Shown in pieces: positions 28,186-43,176 of a stretch of 64,000 nt of DNA. The DNA lies in assembly GCF_020921035.1 (NCBI RefSeq), contig NC_063152.1:4259001-4323000 (forward strand), read 5' to 3'. Every line of letters starts with the position of its first letter. Positions within the stretch are counted from its first letter, which is position 1. The stretch is from Rhodamnia argentea (taxonomy: Eukaryota > Streptophyta > Magnoliopsida > Myrtales > Myrtaceae). The notes below the pieces were generated by a model. It saw only the letters and a program-made list of their open reading frames with translations. It had not been told where the DNA came from and did no database searches. Position numbers and translations under genes: made by a program.

Positions 28186-29740
28186 ATAGTTATTTTTGCC
28201 TTTCACGTGTTCTCCATTGTAGTGATTCAATAGGTGAGCGGATCGCACCGAAAGACTTGTAGATGACTTATCATCATTCCTTCCCCTACACGTCGATGTG
28301 CGTGACGGTCTAAGTCTTCCGGGGTCCTTCGGTCACATGCTTTTCCCTGGAAATCTGCTCCTCCACGGTAGAAGTGGGAGCATACTTGTCACATCTGGAC
28401 CTGCCGCCACCCTTTGCTTTTTCTCTGTACGGATTCCTGGACCGAGACATTCATTTGATTCGTCGTTATGGCACGTTTTCCAAGAGAAGCTTGACTTCGA
28501 AATCCTCGTGCTTGACACGGCCTCTTCTGCTGCTAGCCTCGAAGAAAGGAGACTTAAAGCTAAAGTCAAGTCCAGGCACGGTTTCCAAGAGAATCTTGAC
28601 TTAGAAATCCCCTCGTGAATCATCATGGGCCTTTGCCGTGCTACAGCGGGCTTGTGTTGACTGACCACGTAGAAAGAAAGAGCTCCACTGTGAGCTTTGT
28701 CGAGAGCACTTGTGTTTGGGTTGAACCCTTTTGACCGGAGCCAACCTCGGAGCCCATCGTGTTTTCACGTGCCAAGAAAAAGTTGAGGGTAGGGGAAAAG
28801 GCCAAAAAAAAAAAAAAGTTAACGTGATCAACATGTCATGAACAGTGTGGTTAGAAAAAGAAGAAGAAGAAAACGACGACTTAACATGATCATTGCCTTC
28901 TGGGGATGTACTTCTTGCTGGCTTTTGTTCAATTCATTGGTCGGGCCCTTTCGAAAACTAAAAGTTGCTATTGGTATAGAACGTATCCGCAATTTCGTAG
29001 ACAGCTTGTACGAGGCTAATACGGCTTAATGTCCCGGGCTAATAGGATCGAGCAACGGTGCGAGAAGGTCGAATGTGATGAGATTAAACTGGAGTAAAAG
29101 GACAGATTCCTTTAGATTCATTTGCGAGCGGATTTATCGTGTGATGATTGCTCAGGGGATCGGCGGACGGCTCTCAGAGCATCGATGTACCCTGTATGTT
29201 GATGCATAGCACATGATAATCTTCCTTTGGGATCAAGAGCTTTGGTTGAATTGCCTTGAATAGTAGTCTGGACTGCATTAATACAAGTCAAGATCTGACG
29301 CTCCATGGACCAATTTTAATTTGGACTCTCCATTTCCAAATGTTACTGTCCGTCTATACCCCGCTTATAAAAGTTGGGAAAACGAAGACATTTTTTTTTT
29401 TTTTTTTTTTTTGGGTCGGAGTCGAGACATCTTATCTCGACATTATATTTGGGGTAAGTAATTATGTGCCCTAGACTAATTAACTTAATTATATGTGAAA
29501 ACTAGTGTCTTTGTCACAATATAAAGACTTTGGGCCTCTGCTCTAACGTCCAAAAAAACCCTAACGAAAGTTTGAGCAGGGGGTGTTACGAGATTTAAAT
29601 CCTAACCCTACACCAATCATTCAGCATTTGTATTTGTCTTTCCCCCAGGGAAAAGGAAAGCTGACATTGTTTCCGGGAAAGTGATTTACGAGAAAAATAG
29701 TTCATTATATTCTCTCGTCTGGAAATCATTTTCTCTAGCT
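28186..29740. other. Intergenic DNA with a short direct repeat
   Basis: A roughly 41-bp direct repeat (28470-28510 and 28575-28616) shares TTTCCAAGAGAA, CTTGACTT and GAAATCC at a spacing of 105 bp. A T-tract lies at 29391-29412. No gene is supported; the 28298-28618 frame has no recognisable features. Confidence 0.4.
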
Positions 29741-30249
29741 CTCCGGCCTGAGAAGGGCATCTTTATTGTTCCATTCTCTCTGTCCTGTTCTGTTTAATTC
29801 CAGCGTGCCTTCCTCCCAGCTTTAACAAATTGTCTGGATGTGCACTTATCTGCTCTCTCTCTCTCTCTCTCTCATCATCCCGTTTCTTAGAGCTTCATTC
29901 TGATCCAATCCTTCTCCCCTGAAAGATCAAATTGGATTTGGGATGCCCGTTACAGCAAGCCCACCAACTGCTTGTGAAAAAACCTCAGAGAAACCGTGAC
30001 TTAAAACTCTCGATAATCTTGCTAGAAATGCATTGTATTCCCATAGAAAAAACACAAATCAGTTTTGTTATCCGAAACGGCATAGGAAATTCACCAGATT
30101 TTCCTAAAAATTGATTTCTTGATTTGCTAATCGCCGACCAACAAAACAGACAAAGAACAGCCATGTGGGAAGCAATCTAGGAAAAGAACAATCGGGGAAT
30201 TCGTTCCTCACCCTCAAACTGATTCCCATTTAGTTTCAGCCTCTGTCTG

Positions 30250-30285
30250 AACCAGAGGGCATTACATTGATCTCACCCTCTGGTT
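30250..30285. other. Perfect 10-bp inverted repeat (hairpin)
   Basis: AACCAGAGGG at 30250-30259 and CCCTCTGGTT at 30276-30285 are exact inverted copies separated by 16 bases. It lies inside the putative minus-strand transcript and could form an RNA hairpin. No further pairing extends it far enough to suggest a plant miRNA precursor. Confidence 0.6.
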
Positions 30286-30824
30286 ATTCTGAAGGCTACA
30301 TCACTCCATAGACAATCAAGGTGCCCCCCCGAGTCCGATGATCTCTTCAGATCAATCACCTACCTTTACTGCGAAAAACCACTACAATCTAGCAACAAAT
30401 TTTGCTGTTCGGGCGAATGTCCGAGGCTGCTTGGGGGACAATCGATCTGGGTTTAGCAGCAAAACAGTCCCCTCAAAAAGGCCTTAGCCGTCGGAAGACC
30501 AGAGAAATCAACCTCTGCTCCTCCAGGTTCATGTTTGCCTCCTAACTAAGCCCAGTGTCGAACTTGGGTTTCGACATGGCTACTCAAAGAGGCAAGCAAA
30601 TGTCCGAACGAAAAATCACTCAGACCCGAAAGCAATGCCCTAAGAAAGACCGAATCAAACCAGAAAAAAGGAAAAAAACACACACAGCCAAGAAATCATT
30701 AGAACTAATGGAGGCAAAGTGATAAAAAGGGTTCGAAGAAAAGTGGAATCGGTTCAAAACGAAGGAACACAAGAGACGACGACACGCCCTCTGCACTCCA
30801 AAATCTCATGCTCCGGCAAAAATC

Positions 30825-30977
30825 CTACGAAGAATCGCCGTCAGCGGATGTAGACGAGCAACAATCATACCGCCAATCCAGAGAACCAATGGCGGATGAA
30901 ACGATTTCTCGGCCGAACTTTCGAATTGATTTCCCCTCTCCTCCTAGTTCATCGGCGATGGAAGAAGCACTTCCCAT
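30825..30977 (-). CDS. Small ORF, 50 residues, unknown
   Basis: On the minus strand ATG at 30977 opens a 51-codon frame ending TAG at 30825. It begins MGSASSIADELGGEGK and ends CCSSTSADGDSS. There is no signal peptide or membrane segment; the composition is Ser/Gly/Asp-rich with a basic-hydrophobic middle (SIRKFGREIVSSAIGSLDW). It sits 150-440 bases inside the putative transcript, and shorter upstream ATGs precede it. I do not recognise it. It may be a real small protein or chance. Confidence 0.2.
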   Translation of the reverse strand: MGSASSIADELGGEGKSIRKFGREIVSSAIGSLDWRYDCCSSTSADGDSS

Positions 30978-31273
30978 CGCAGATTCTCATTTCGATGAGA
31001 AAAGAACAGAGAGGGTTTAGAAAGAACGTACGAATCGAAAACGCGAAAACAATCTCTACTACACTAAAGCCCGAAGCTTCACGACATTGAAAACTCGGCA
31101 CGCGCTCCGATCAGGGAAACCCTAATATCTCCATGAACGGTGTGATTTCTCCATGAAACGGAGAAACTCGGTTCTTCAGACGGTTAATACCATCCATAGA
31201 GCTGTAAGGGTTTCGGTCGGGGCTGGGCGAGCCGTCACAAGCAAAACCCTAATAATGATAGGGAATGATCGGA

Positions 31274-31469
31274 AGCGAAACGACTTATATACCCTCCTCA
31301 ACCTGTTGGGCCTTGTGCTATTGGGCCTGACTTTTTATGGGCTTTTGATGCGGTGATCGCATTGGGCCTGTGCCAGCGAAACGACTTATGTACCCTCGAC
31401 CTGTTGGGCCTTGTACTATGCGGCCTTAGTTTTTGTGGGCTTTGATGATATGATCTTATTGGGCCTGTT
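31274..31469 (-). promoter_or_regulatory. Tandemly duplicated TGGGCC-rich promoter module
   Basis: Two units with a period of about 101 bp (from 31274 and from 31375) share AGCGAAACGACTTAT, TACCCTC, ACCTGTTGGGCCTTGT and TATTGGGCCTG. TGGGCC (site II type, bound by TCP factors) starts at 31307, 31322, 31363, 31405 and 31460. Telo-boxes lie just downstream on the minus strand. The module would drive the locus at 29740-31260. Confidence 0.55.
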
Positions 31470-31805
31470 TGAGTCGAGTTATGTTGTTAGAGAGATCAGG
31501 AGGTGTTAAACTTGGTGGATTCCAACATGTTTACTGTGATACTTAAAACAAAAAATTTGATGATTTGTACCACATGGATACAATGTGCACGCATCCGCTC
31601 CGTACAATATAGCTCCTCTAAATTTAGGGTGCGTGACACTATTTCCTTTCGAGATTGGCCGTGATCCGCTCCTGTCGCTCCGAGTTCTGTATGATGAATT
31701 TCGGGATAAAATGCCCCGCCAAAGGCTAATGTAAACAAAGATGATAGATTTGTGCTATTCCCTGAACGGACCGAGTTGTTAGCAATGAGATGTCTTGATT
31801 TTGGC

Positions 31806-32085
31806 ATAATAACCTGGCATGTTTGATAACGATTCTATTTCCGGGAACGTTTCTGAGCAGAAATGATTTTTTCCGATTCTGCTCCCGAGAACAGAGAAGC
31901 TGCATTTTTTTTTTTTTTTGCTTTCCAAATTTGTTCCCGAGAACAAAAATATTGTTCCCAGGAACAGAAAAATATTGACCGACGCTACCAAACATATTTC
32001 TGTTATTTTTTTTTTGTTCCCAAGAACAAAAGAACATGAATAAATAAATAAAAAAAATCCGGAGCGGTACCAAACATGCCCTTAC
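31806..32085. mobile_element. hAT-like MITE (GGGCATGTTTGGTAC ends)
   Basis: It begins TGGCATGTTTGATAACG and ends CGGTACCAAACATGCCC, a near-perfect terminal inverted repeat. The interior repeats GTTCCCGAGAAC-, GTTCCCAGGAAC- and GTTCCCAAGAAC-type words plus poly-T. No ORF of note. It belongs with 16955-17372 and 45363-45985. Confidence 0.7.
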
Positions 32086-32640
32086 TTTGCTCATTGAATT
32101 ATTTCAGCTGATACAACCTTTGCTGTTGGTGTTTTGCATTGATAAAGAAAGGACGAAGCTCGTGAGTTTTGGCCTGCCACAAATTTTGCAGCATCTGCTT
32201 GGCCGTGGCAATGGCGGAAGTTTGATGGATGAATCAACGCCGGTTCCTTCGGCTTTTGCTGGATGGCCCCAACAATGACTCAAATCAGGCAAAATCCTGA
32301 GCAAAGCTCTCTGGTGGACAAGTGAAAAGACTCGTTCAACTTTGCCAATCCAATGATGAGAAAAGGGAGATTTGGTTTGGTTAAATCTTTGCTCACGACG
32401 TCGGAGATTCTTTCGCTCGAAGCAGCGCGCCGAGTGAAAGCGGATTACTTAGTCGCGTCGTGAGGGGCCAAAGCTCCATCGCTCGGCGTGGTGGCGGCGG
32501 CGCGACAAACTTGTAGCTCTGTGTAAAGTCGAGCACTCGGGAGTGAAACTAGCACGGTCTTAACCAATGTGCTGTGTGATGCAGATTCACGATCAAGTGG
32601 GCATGGCCCCGAGCGACTTCGGCAACATGTAGGAAGCGGA
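32086..32640. other. Intergenic DNA
   Basis: There is a 63-codon plus-strand frame (32087-32278) without recognisable motifs and a GC-rich patch at 32480-32510. Nothing assignable was found. Confidence 0.35.
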
Positions 32641-32840
32641 TCGATCTAGACTCTTATCCAAGTGAGGTCAACAATATGTAGGATCGAAATCGGCACGATT
32701 TGTTCATTATGAGATGATCATGTTTTACATTCATCGTAAATGGAAATACTATTTCGTACGAGCGATGCGATCACATTACAATGTCCTGGCGGGATTCGGC
32801 CGCTTAGAACGGGTTTGGTGGCATCCTAGAAAACCACATT

Positions 32841-32846
32841 TTTATT
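32841..32846 (-). terminator. Polyadenylation signal of ACC oxidase copy A
   Basis: AATAAA on the minus strand lies 126 bases past the stop codon. The equivalent in copy B is at 46068-46073. Confidence 0.5.
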
Positions 32847-32971
32847 ATGTTATGTCTAGGCAAACTCAAGTACAAGCAGACACATACATATGTATTGATC
32901 TTCGAACACACTTAAGACTTACTTAAGAAAATAGTAAAGAGACATTTCTCTTATTCCGCTACCGAATAAGC

Positions 32972-36379
<3,408 letters not shown>

Positions 36380-36545
36380 TATTATGTAAGAAAAATGACT
36401 TTCCTGACGATCTGACAATACTATCGGTTATTTCTTGCTATAGATTCACACACCATCACCGCGTGTTTTGTATAAAGTACTTATTAATTAGAAAATCATA
36501 AGAGTCGGAAATAATGACAATCTTGTTAGATTGTCGGGTTAGTGG
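36380..36545. mobile_element. Short interspersed element S, copy 1 (about 165 bp)
   Basis: It shares TATCGGTTATTT, CACACCATCACCGCGT, TTATTAATTAGAAAATCAT, GGAAATAATGACA and TTGTCGGG with 38378-38525. It has no coding capacity, and I could not define terminal inverted repeats. Confidence 0.5.
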
Positions 36546-37189
36546 CTTTCATTACGTAAATATGAATTCCACTGAAGATCGTATTTAGTCATATTAGAAA
36601 GATGCATTTTGATCACTTATATTTTTCTCTTTCAAAATCGTACATATTAAAGAAAATTTCAACAACAACAAGAACTCTGAAGTTGGGTCATTTTCACAAG
36701 AGGGTTGCTCGCACGACGGTCAGACGGTATGACGGCCACAAAATTTTCCTTTCTCTAACACAAAGGCGTGGAAATTTCCAAGCAAAACACAGGTCACTTC
36801 CTCTATCACGAAAAATGAGTGGCTGAGGATTGACCGCCATTTTTGCAAGTTAACGGTAATGTCATGCAAGTGTTTCTCTTTTCGCAATGTAACCCCAAAC
36901 TATTTTCGTTCCACACAATTCCCTAAACGTAAGAACTTTGCATTAGTGCACCCCTACGCATTGAGACTTCATACCATTTTCAAGGTTATTGTTTCCAAAA
37001 ACCTATGTTTGTTCAATAGTTAAAATTCTTTACCATCTTTAGTTAGTCGTATCAAATGATTCTAAATCTCAAGTACGGAAAAAAACAGGATTTCCACGGG
37101 TTGGGAGTACCTCCATATGAGGTTTATATGATACCAAAATTATCTATTTTAATGTTCAGTTGATAAATGCATATGTTTTTCAAAATCAA

Positions 37190-37735
37190 TAATGATGATT
37201 TCCGGAAGATTGTGAATGTATCATTGATTACCTAAAGATATCTGCAAAGTGTGAATATCTTGATAGATGGTGAACACGATATTATGTGTTGATGTGTTGA
37301 CAAACTGGATGGACCTCATGGAAGGTGAACAAGTTAGGAGGAATGGGAAGTTTGTGAGGATTTATAGATACCATGGATAAGTAAACAGCAGGGTAAAACC
37401 ATAGTTGTCAATATGCTTGGAAGAACCGGAAGAAGGTAAACATCTGAGTAGAATCTTGGTAGGTGATATAACCGAGAAGATCAACGGATAGGAAATTGCG
37501 AGTCGATTTCCAAGGAATATAGGAGAAAGAATGTCTATAAAAGAGGATCGAAGCAAGTTGAAGGGATTGGCAGAAATTGAGAAAGCTTACTCTACTATCA
37601 ATGAGTTCTCTCTTTGTTGCGCGAATCTATCTGTTATTTGTTTGTATTCTCTCAATTGTAGAGTCCTTGTTACCTTATTAATCCGAGAATAGAGAAGCAA
37701 ACATGTATAAAAGCAGTACGTGAGTTTTAATATTG
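37190..37735. mobile_element. Possible solo LTR-like sequence
   Basis: The stretch contains a TATAAAAGAGG promoter-like word at about 37537 followed by T/C-rich sequence (CTCTCTTTGTTGCGCG, TTGTATTCTCTCAATTGTAG), as in plant Copia LTRs. It is absent from copy B of the segmental duplication. I see no internal coding region and cannot fix its ends. If it is an LTR, it is an old isolated remnant. Confidence 0.25.
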
Positions 37736-37862
37736 TGATCTATAATGTTAAAGAAACTGTTCTTGCTATATTATAGCCCTCTTGAGAATACAAGTGGATT
37801 CCGAAATGTCTTGCGACCGTTAGTGGTAAAGAATGAACATAGGCTTGGTTATATGCTGAACT

Positions 37863-37867
<5 letters not shown>

Positions 37868-37903
<36 letters not shown>
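37868..37903. repeat. (TA)n microsatellite
   Basis: About 18 TA units lie in a part of copy A that has no counterpart in copy B. Confidence 0.9.
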
Positions 37904-37906
<3 letters not shown>

Positions 37907-38377
37907 TGCGTTCGAATCTTCTATTTGCTTTTTATTGCCTACGTTCGTTTGATAAAAGCGCTTGTATATGATATTTCAAATATGTTCATAAATCTGTTTA
38001 GTTTCTACATTAGCTTATTTACCCACATTTTAGGTTGTATTGTTAGCCTCAACACCATGAAGTTGAATTTATCATGTTGCTAAATTATCTCATGGCCTAA
38101 CTGAAGTCGATCAAATTGCAGGGGAGAAACTACTACGTAAAATTTAAAAGGTCTCTAATATGAAGTCATAATATCTCGAGATTCAGCTGCTCTCCGTTTC
38201 AAATATAAATAGCAAAAACAAGCTGGTACAAAGTTATTGCCCCAATATATATTCCATGCGTCATTCCCTAGGGAACCTCAAATTGGCTCTATTCCATAAT
38301 ATTCCATTCGTTTAATAGCACTTTGGTGTCATTGTCAGAAAAGATCCCGTTTCTAGTTACTCACATAAATTAAAAGG

Positions 38378-38525
38378 GAAATGCTTTCATAACGGTTTGA
38401 CAAGATCGTCGGTTATTTTTTATCACGGATCCACATACCATCATCACGTATTTTGCATAAAACACTCATTAATTGAAAAATCATGGGGTCGGAAATAATA
38501 ACAGATCTGTCGGGATAACAAAGTC
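38378..38525. mobile_element. Short interspersed element S, copy 2, with an empty site in duplicate B
   Basis: This is the counterpart of 36380-36545. In copy B the flanking sequences (TTCTAGTT..CTC..AAA..TAAATTA and ATGCAAAGT..AAACATC, about 51812-51857) are contiguous without it. The element therefore inserted into copy A, or was lost from B, after the segmental duplication. Confidence 0.55.
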
Positions 38526-39868
38526 CAACTTAAAATATACAAAGTGAAACATCTATCACTATAGCAGTCATTTCTTTTTCCCCTTTTCCTCTATGCCAAA
38601 TTAAGACACCATTGTGGAGCCAGGAAAAAGAAACATTTTAAACTATGATGATCATTTGATCAATGGTCATGATTCATAAACCCTAGAGTCTTGATGCACC
38701 TATATCCATTTATGTTTTCGAGAGCATTCTCTGATGAGCTTCCATTGCATGTGATTGTCAAAGGATTTAATTGGATTGCCTATCCGACCACACGTGCTAT
38801 CCTACAAGAAGCAAGGACAACATAAAACACTTGCACTAGGTTGTTCTAATTTTTTTTTCAAAAAAAAAAAAACTACTCTTGGTTGGCCCCTTTCTAATAT
38901 AAGTCTTCAATTTGCATGATTTTGCATGTCGATAATAACTAGGGTTTCCATTCCGATAGGACAAAAAAAAAAAAAAAAACAAAAGGGTTTCCACAAAACA
39001 AAAGTATCACGTGGGTCGGCTATTTCTAAGTAAGACTGTTGTCTACTAAGAATTCTTAAACGGGCTAATTGTTCTATCCGTCTCACTAATCTGACCACTT
39101 CATTTGAAATTCATTTTATTCCATAGAGATTGAATATCGATATAGTACGGTTCTTCAGAATAATTTGTCGTCTTTCCATATTACCATTCAAAAGAGGAAT
39201 TAGTACAACATCATTGCCGAAAGTGACTTCCAATGAAATTGTGAACGTTAATGGCTCTTTTTGCTTAATGAAAGGGCTATTCATGGACCATTAAACGCGT
39301 GCTTCTTTTCTCCTATTGTCTTTTATATTACATCAAGAAGATTATGATCGTCATGATATTTCCCTTAAAACCGACGTGCGCGTACACATCTCTTGGGAGT
39401 TGTGGTGTCGTTATACCGAGTTTGGATCAAGTTTAAGGTTCTGTGCATCGAGGCTTGCCGGACCCATTGCTTTTAAGTTCCTCCAACTCTTGGCCTCTCA
39501 TGCGTTCTTTGGTTATTTGTGGTCACCTGCACTTTGAAATAATGGCTTGTGGTCCATCTTAAGACCGTGGACTTGTTGACTGCCAACACACAAAGTTGTT
39601 AGATTTTGTTTCTTTGGCGATACGTGAGGCTCAAATTGCTACCCCGCAACTAATTCCATGGTGGATGTGTCATGCAAATAAAGGATCATCTCATTCCTTT
39701 TGACCCGTAAGATTTGTTCGATTCAAAAGGGCGAAGTGACTCGTTCATCTCCTTAAGCTTTTCTCCATAAGAAGATATCAAAATGAGCACGTTTTTCATC
39801 CTATTGAGCTCGGAAAAGTTAAAAAAAAGAGAACTAAGCTTGAACGAATTAGTCAACTCATGTATCCG
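38526..39868. other. Duplicated non-coding stretch (counterpart 51850-52870)
   Basis: It contains shared words AAACCCTAGAGTCTT, TTGCATG..TTTTGCATG, CACGTGGGTCGG / CACGTGAGTCGG, GCTTCTTTTCTCCTA and GTTTCTTTG. A 73-codon frame at 39316-39537 has no counterpart frame in copy B, so it is not a conserved gene. Confidence 0.45.
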
Positions 39869-40040
39869 AGAAAATTATCCAAAAAGTCCTAAACCTATTG
39901 CACTCTTGCCGACTCAATCCTAAATCTTTTAATTTTGCTAATTGGAGGCTTAAGCCTTTTCAAGTTTTGCCAATTCAATCAATCCCGTCAATTTTAGCCG
40001 AAAATCGCTAACGTGAACGTCAATCATCCTGTGTGAATTT
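39869..40040. mobile_element. Foldback MITE (family M), left arm only
   Basis: AAAATTATCCAAAAAGTCCTAAACC and CTATTGCAC, GCCAATTCAATCAATC, CAATTTTAGCCGAAAATCGC and AACGTGAACGTCAATCATCCT match the family's left arm. The core and right arm are absent. Confidence 0.65.
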
Positions 40041-42546
40041 TTTGGACACATCTGAAGCATATGCTGCACGGCATGGCTATCTTCCCATATTTGGAAAGGG
40101 GTAAGTTATCTTGTCTTTAGAGAAGGAGATCCCAAAGTCAATGAAAGTGGGAACGTGCATGTTTCTCTCCTGAGCATGGTCCTTCTCCCTCTCCTCGGTG
40201 CTTTGGCCACATGCCTTGTTTCCCACGCTTTGCCATGCGCCATGGGGTGAGGTGGATCCCATTTCAACTGCTCCATCCTTCCCCAATGAAGATTAAAAAG
40301 AAGAAAGCCATGAACAAATTAGATAAGATTTCAGATATTCTCGGATCACAGGCCTTTCTTATCCATTCGAATCAATTATCGAGGATAGAACGGATTATCG
40401 TATCTTGTTTTTGGACAAGTAATCACCTTTCACTTCAGTTAATGCTCTTCAAACACGATAATGATGACGACATTTCTTGACGATAATATCCCATTCGAGT
40501 GCATTAACAGTCTAAATGAATTTTGCCGTGTCGAGAGGCCGATACGTTAATGGCTGGTGTCCCGGTGACATCTTCCTCCTTTGGTCGAGGAGGGATCGAG
40601 GGACCAAAATCGAACTTCAGGATTAAACTTTGGCCACAAAGATAGGCAGCGAAGAAAGTGACTTTTACATGAACTGTTAGGTCATCTGCCTGAACTCGGA
40701 TAACAATAAATATAAATAATAATAAGAAAAATGTAATCGTACTATACTATTTTGACCAAGCTAAAAGACAGATCTCGAAAAAGGGTTGAGGTTTCTACTC
40801 ATAGCCAAGAGAAAAACAATAATATTCTTCATACAATGAATTTTTCCTCCAGTAGATAAGCTTCTAATAAACTTCTAATCCATGAAGTTGATATTGACAT
40901 TATGAATCTCTCTGTAACTGAGAGAATTCATTCGTGAGAGTCCCATCATGTGGGAGACACTCAGAAAGTAAGCTCCACGTGCGAAGAACAGTGACATTTT
41001 TCTTCTTCTTCTCCTCTCTCTCTCTCTCTAAGTTCTAACAGTTGTCATTTCCAGCCCTGCCACGTGGCACGACCAGGAGCACTCCTCCTCTCAGTATTAG
41101 GTTTACGATCAAACATGCCGAGATTGTCGGAGGGTATTAAAATCACCGTTCTTCGATCTTTCATATTGTCGAGCTTGAAGTCGAACCAAGGTAGTTGGTG
41201 CGTACCAATCACATTTAGGGCTTTTCCTTCTCATGGTGTCCTTGTTGTGTAGCCCTCGTGCCGGCCCCATCCATGCACGTAGGGTCGCGATGAAAGTAGC
41301 GTAACGCGTTATGCCACCCGACCTACTTAATTGCAGGAAACAAGAATCGGTCGCGTTGAACAATCGGTGCTCCGCAAAGATTATTAAACCATTGTTTGAA
41401 GATAAAGTAGGGCTTAAACATTGTATAAAGTCGATAAGAAAGTCGCCACGAGATACTTTCTGCACTTTCAAGTGCAAGCATTGGAAAAAGTTTGGTCTTG
41501 GGCCACAAATAAGTAACGAGACGGTAATTTTAGCATCTCGGCAATTTCGGACCGATCGACATTTGAACTAGCGTGATAGACCAAACTGTAAGGATTCGTC
41601 ACACAATTGTAATGAAAATAAAGAGAAGCGAGAAAGGAAAATCGAGACGCAAATGTTTATCCTAGTTCACTCTTTAATTAGGGCTAATCCAATAGAAGAT
41701 TTCATTATGATTAGATCGCGTTTTTCTGTCAATGAGGAGTATGAACCACTCTCTCAACACAAAATAATCATTCCATATATAGATCACGCTTAGCAGGCGA
41801 TACGGTAGGATTAATCATGTTTAAGCAAAATATTAACCGCGAGACACTCGACAAAAAAAAAAACAAAGTGTTGAACTACGTAACGTGGCTGTTCGTCGAG
41901 TAGATTCTCAGGTCTCAGGAGTTACAATCTTGAGCTTTGGCCGCTTCCTTTTCCTGTGGTTCTTTGGTTTTTGTTTTTTTTTTTTTTTTTTTTTTTTTTG
42001 GCTTTATCCCACATGATAGAAATGAATTTTGTCCCTGATTTGTGGGACCCTCCGAAACCAACGATGAAATCACTACTTACAAATACACACAAATCTCAGT
42101 TCTCCTCACTGATGATGAAGCAACCTCTTGCAAAAAAGCAAGAAGATCTTAGCCATGGACAATTTAGCGGTAAGAATCGAATTGTGAGAGATGCAAGAAC
42201 AGAAGAAAGCAAATGTCTAACCAATGGTCCAAAGATTCGCATCTTTAATAGAAGGTAAATGTCTAACCACTATCAAAGATGTTAGGTGAACGCCCAGCTC
42301 ATAATTTGTGTAATCTGATTTGGGCCGCCGAGGGATTTCCAACTCGAGAATTAGATGTCGGCTAGTTCAAATCCCGGCAATTGTGCGCGGACTGTCTAGT
42401 TAAGGGCCACATGCGCAGGCCAAATGCATAGACTTAACTGGTCCATATGTTTTGCCAGGTACTTCGTAGGACTCCAGTTACTTGGTTCTTTGCACTAGGT
42501 CTTACACGTGCATAGTCACCCTCCGCCTAATAATCTAAACCCTAGA
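40041..42546. other. Intergenic DNA within copy A
   Basis: No gene recognised. A CACGTG word lies at about 41060 (GCCACGTGGCAC). A T26 tract occupies 41974-41999. A tRNA-like B-box word (AGTTCAAATCC) occurs near 42357 without a foldable tRNA around it. Confidence 0.4.
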
Positions 42547-43144
42547 AGTAAACAGTTGCGCTTACGACTTACATTATGATGCAAATCTCGAGATATGCTT
42601 TTCATATCGAGAAATTTTTCAGTGTGTTTAGGAATCTCATACGAACGATAGCAATCGAATCACGAGCGCACTTAAGATAGGTGTGAAAAAGAGAGACCAA
42701 AGCCAAACTCTTGAACTCTTGCCGTTGTAGGAAAACCAGTGCATAGTTACCCTATGCCTAATAATCTAATCCCCGAAAGTAAACAGTTGCGCTTACGACT
42801 TACATTCTGATGCAAATCTCGAGAAATGCTTTTCATATCGAGAAATTGTTCAGTGTGTTTGGGAATCTCATACGGGCGATAGCAATCGAATCACGAGCGC
42901 ACTTAAGATAGGTGCGAAAGAGAGAGACCAAAGCCGAACTCTTGAACTCTTGCCGTTGTAGGAAAACCAGTGCATAGTTACCCTACGCCTAATAATCTAA
43001 GCCCTGGAAGTAAACAGTTGCGCTTATGACTTACATTCTGATGCAAATCTCGAGATATGCTTTTCATATCGAGAAATTGTTCAGTGTGTTTGGGAATCTC
43101 GTACGGGCGATAGCAATCGAATCACGAGCGCACTTAAGATAGAT

Positions 43145-43176
<32 letters not shown>

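Larger units (their letters stand above)
29740..31260 (-). ncRNA. Putative transcribed locus of unknown product (possible lncRNA or small-peptide gene)
   Basis: The locus is inferred from promoter-like signals at its minus-strand head. Two AAACCCTAA telo-boxes lie at 31117-31125 and 31244-31252, and five TGGGCC elements lie at 31307-31465, a pairing typical of highly expressed housekeeping, ribosomal-protein and snoRNA host genes. A minus-strand AATAAA lies at 29767-29762, so a transcript of about 1.5 kb is possible. It has no long ORF; the best small frame is the 50-codon one at 30825-30977. The plus strand also lacks a gene. Whether it is transcribed cannot be told from sequence. Confidence 0.35.

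Noticed and set aside
28298-28618. 106-codon plus-strand frame
   Set aside because: No recognisable motif, comparable frames on the other strand, and an internal 41-bp direct repeat explains part of it.
36380-38525. Pair of about 150-bp direct repeats taken as LTRs of one element
   Set aside because: Too short, no internal coding region, and the copy-B empty site shows the second copy moved alone. They are two copies of a short interspersed element.
39316-39537. Possible gene shared by the segmental duplicates
   Set aside because: The collinear DNA in copy B (about 52490-52760) does not keep the frame, so there is no sign of coding constraint.
42300-42380. tRNA-like sequence with B-box word AGTTCAAATCC
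   Set aside because: No cloverleaf: no acceptor stem pairing and no good A box at the right distance.
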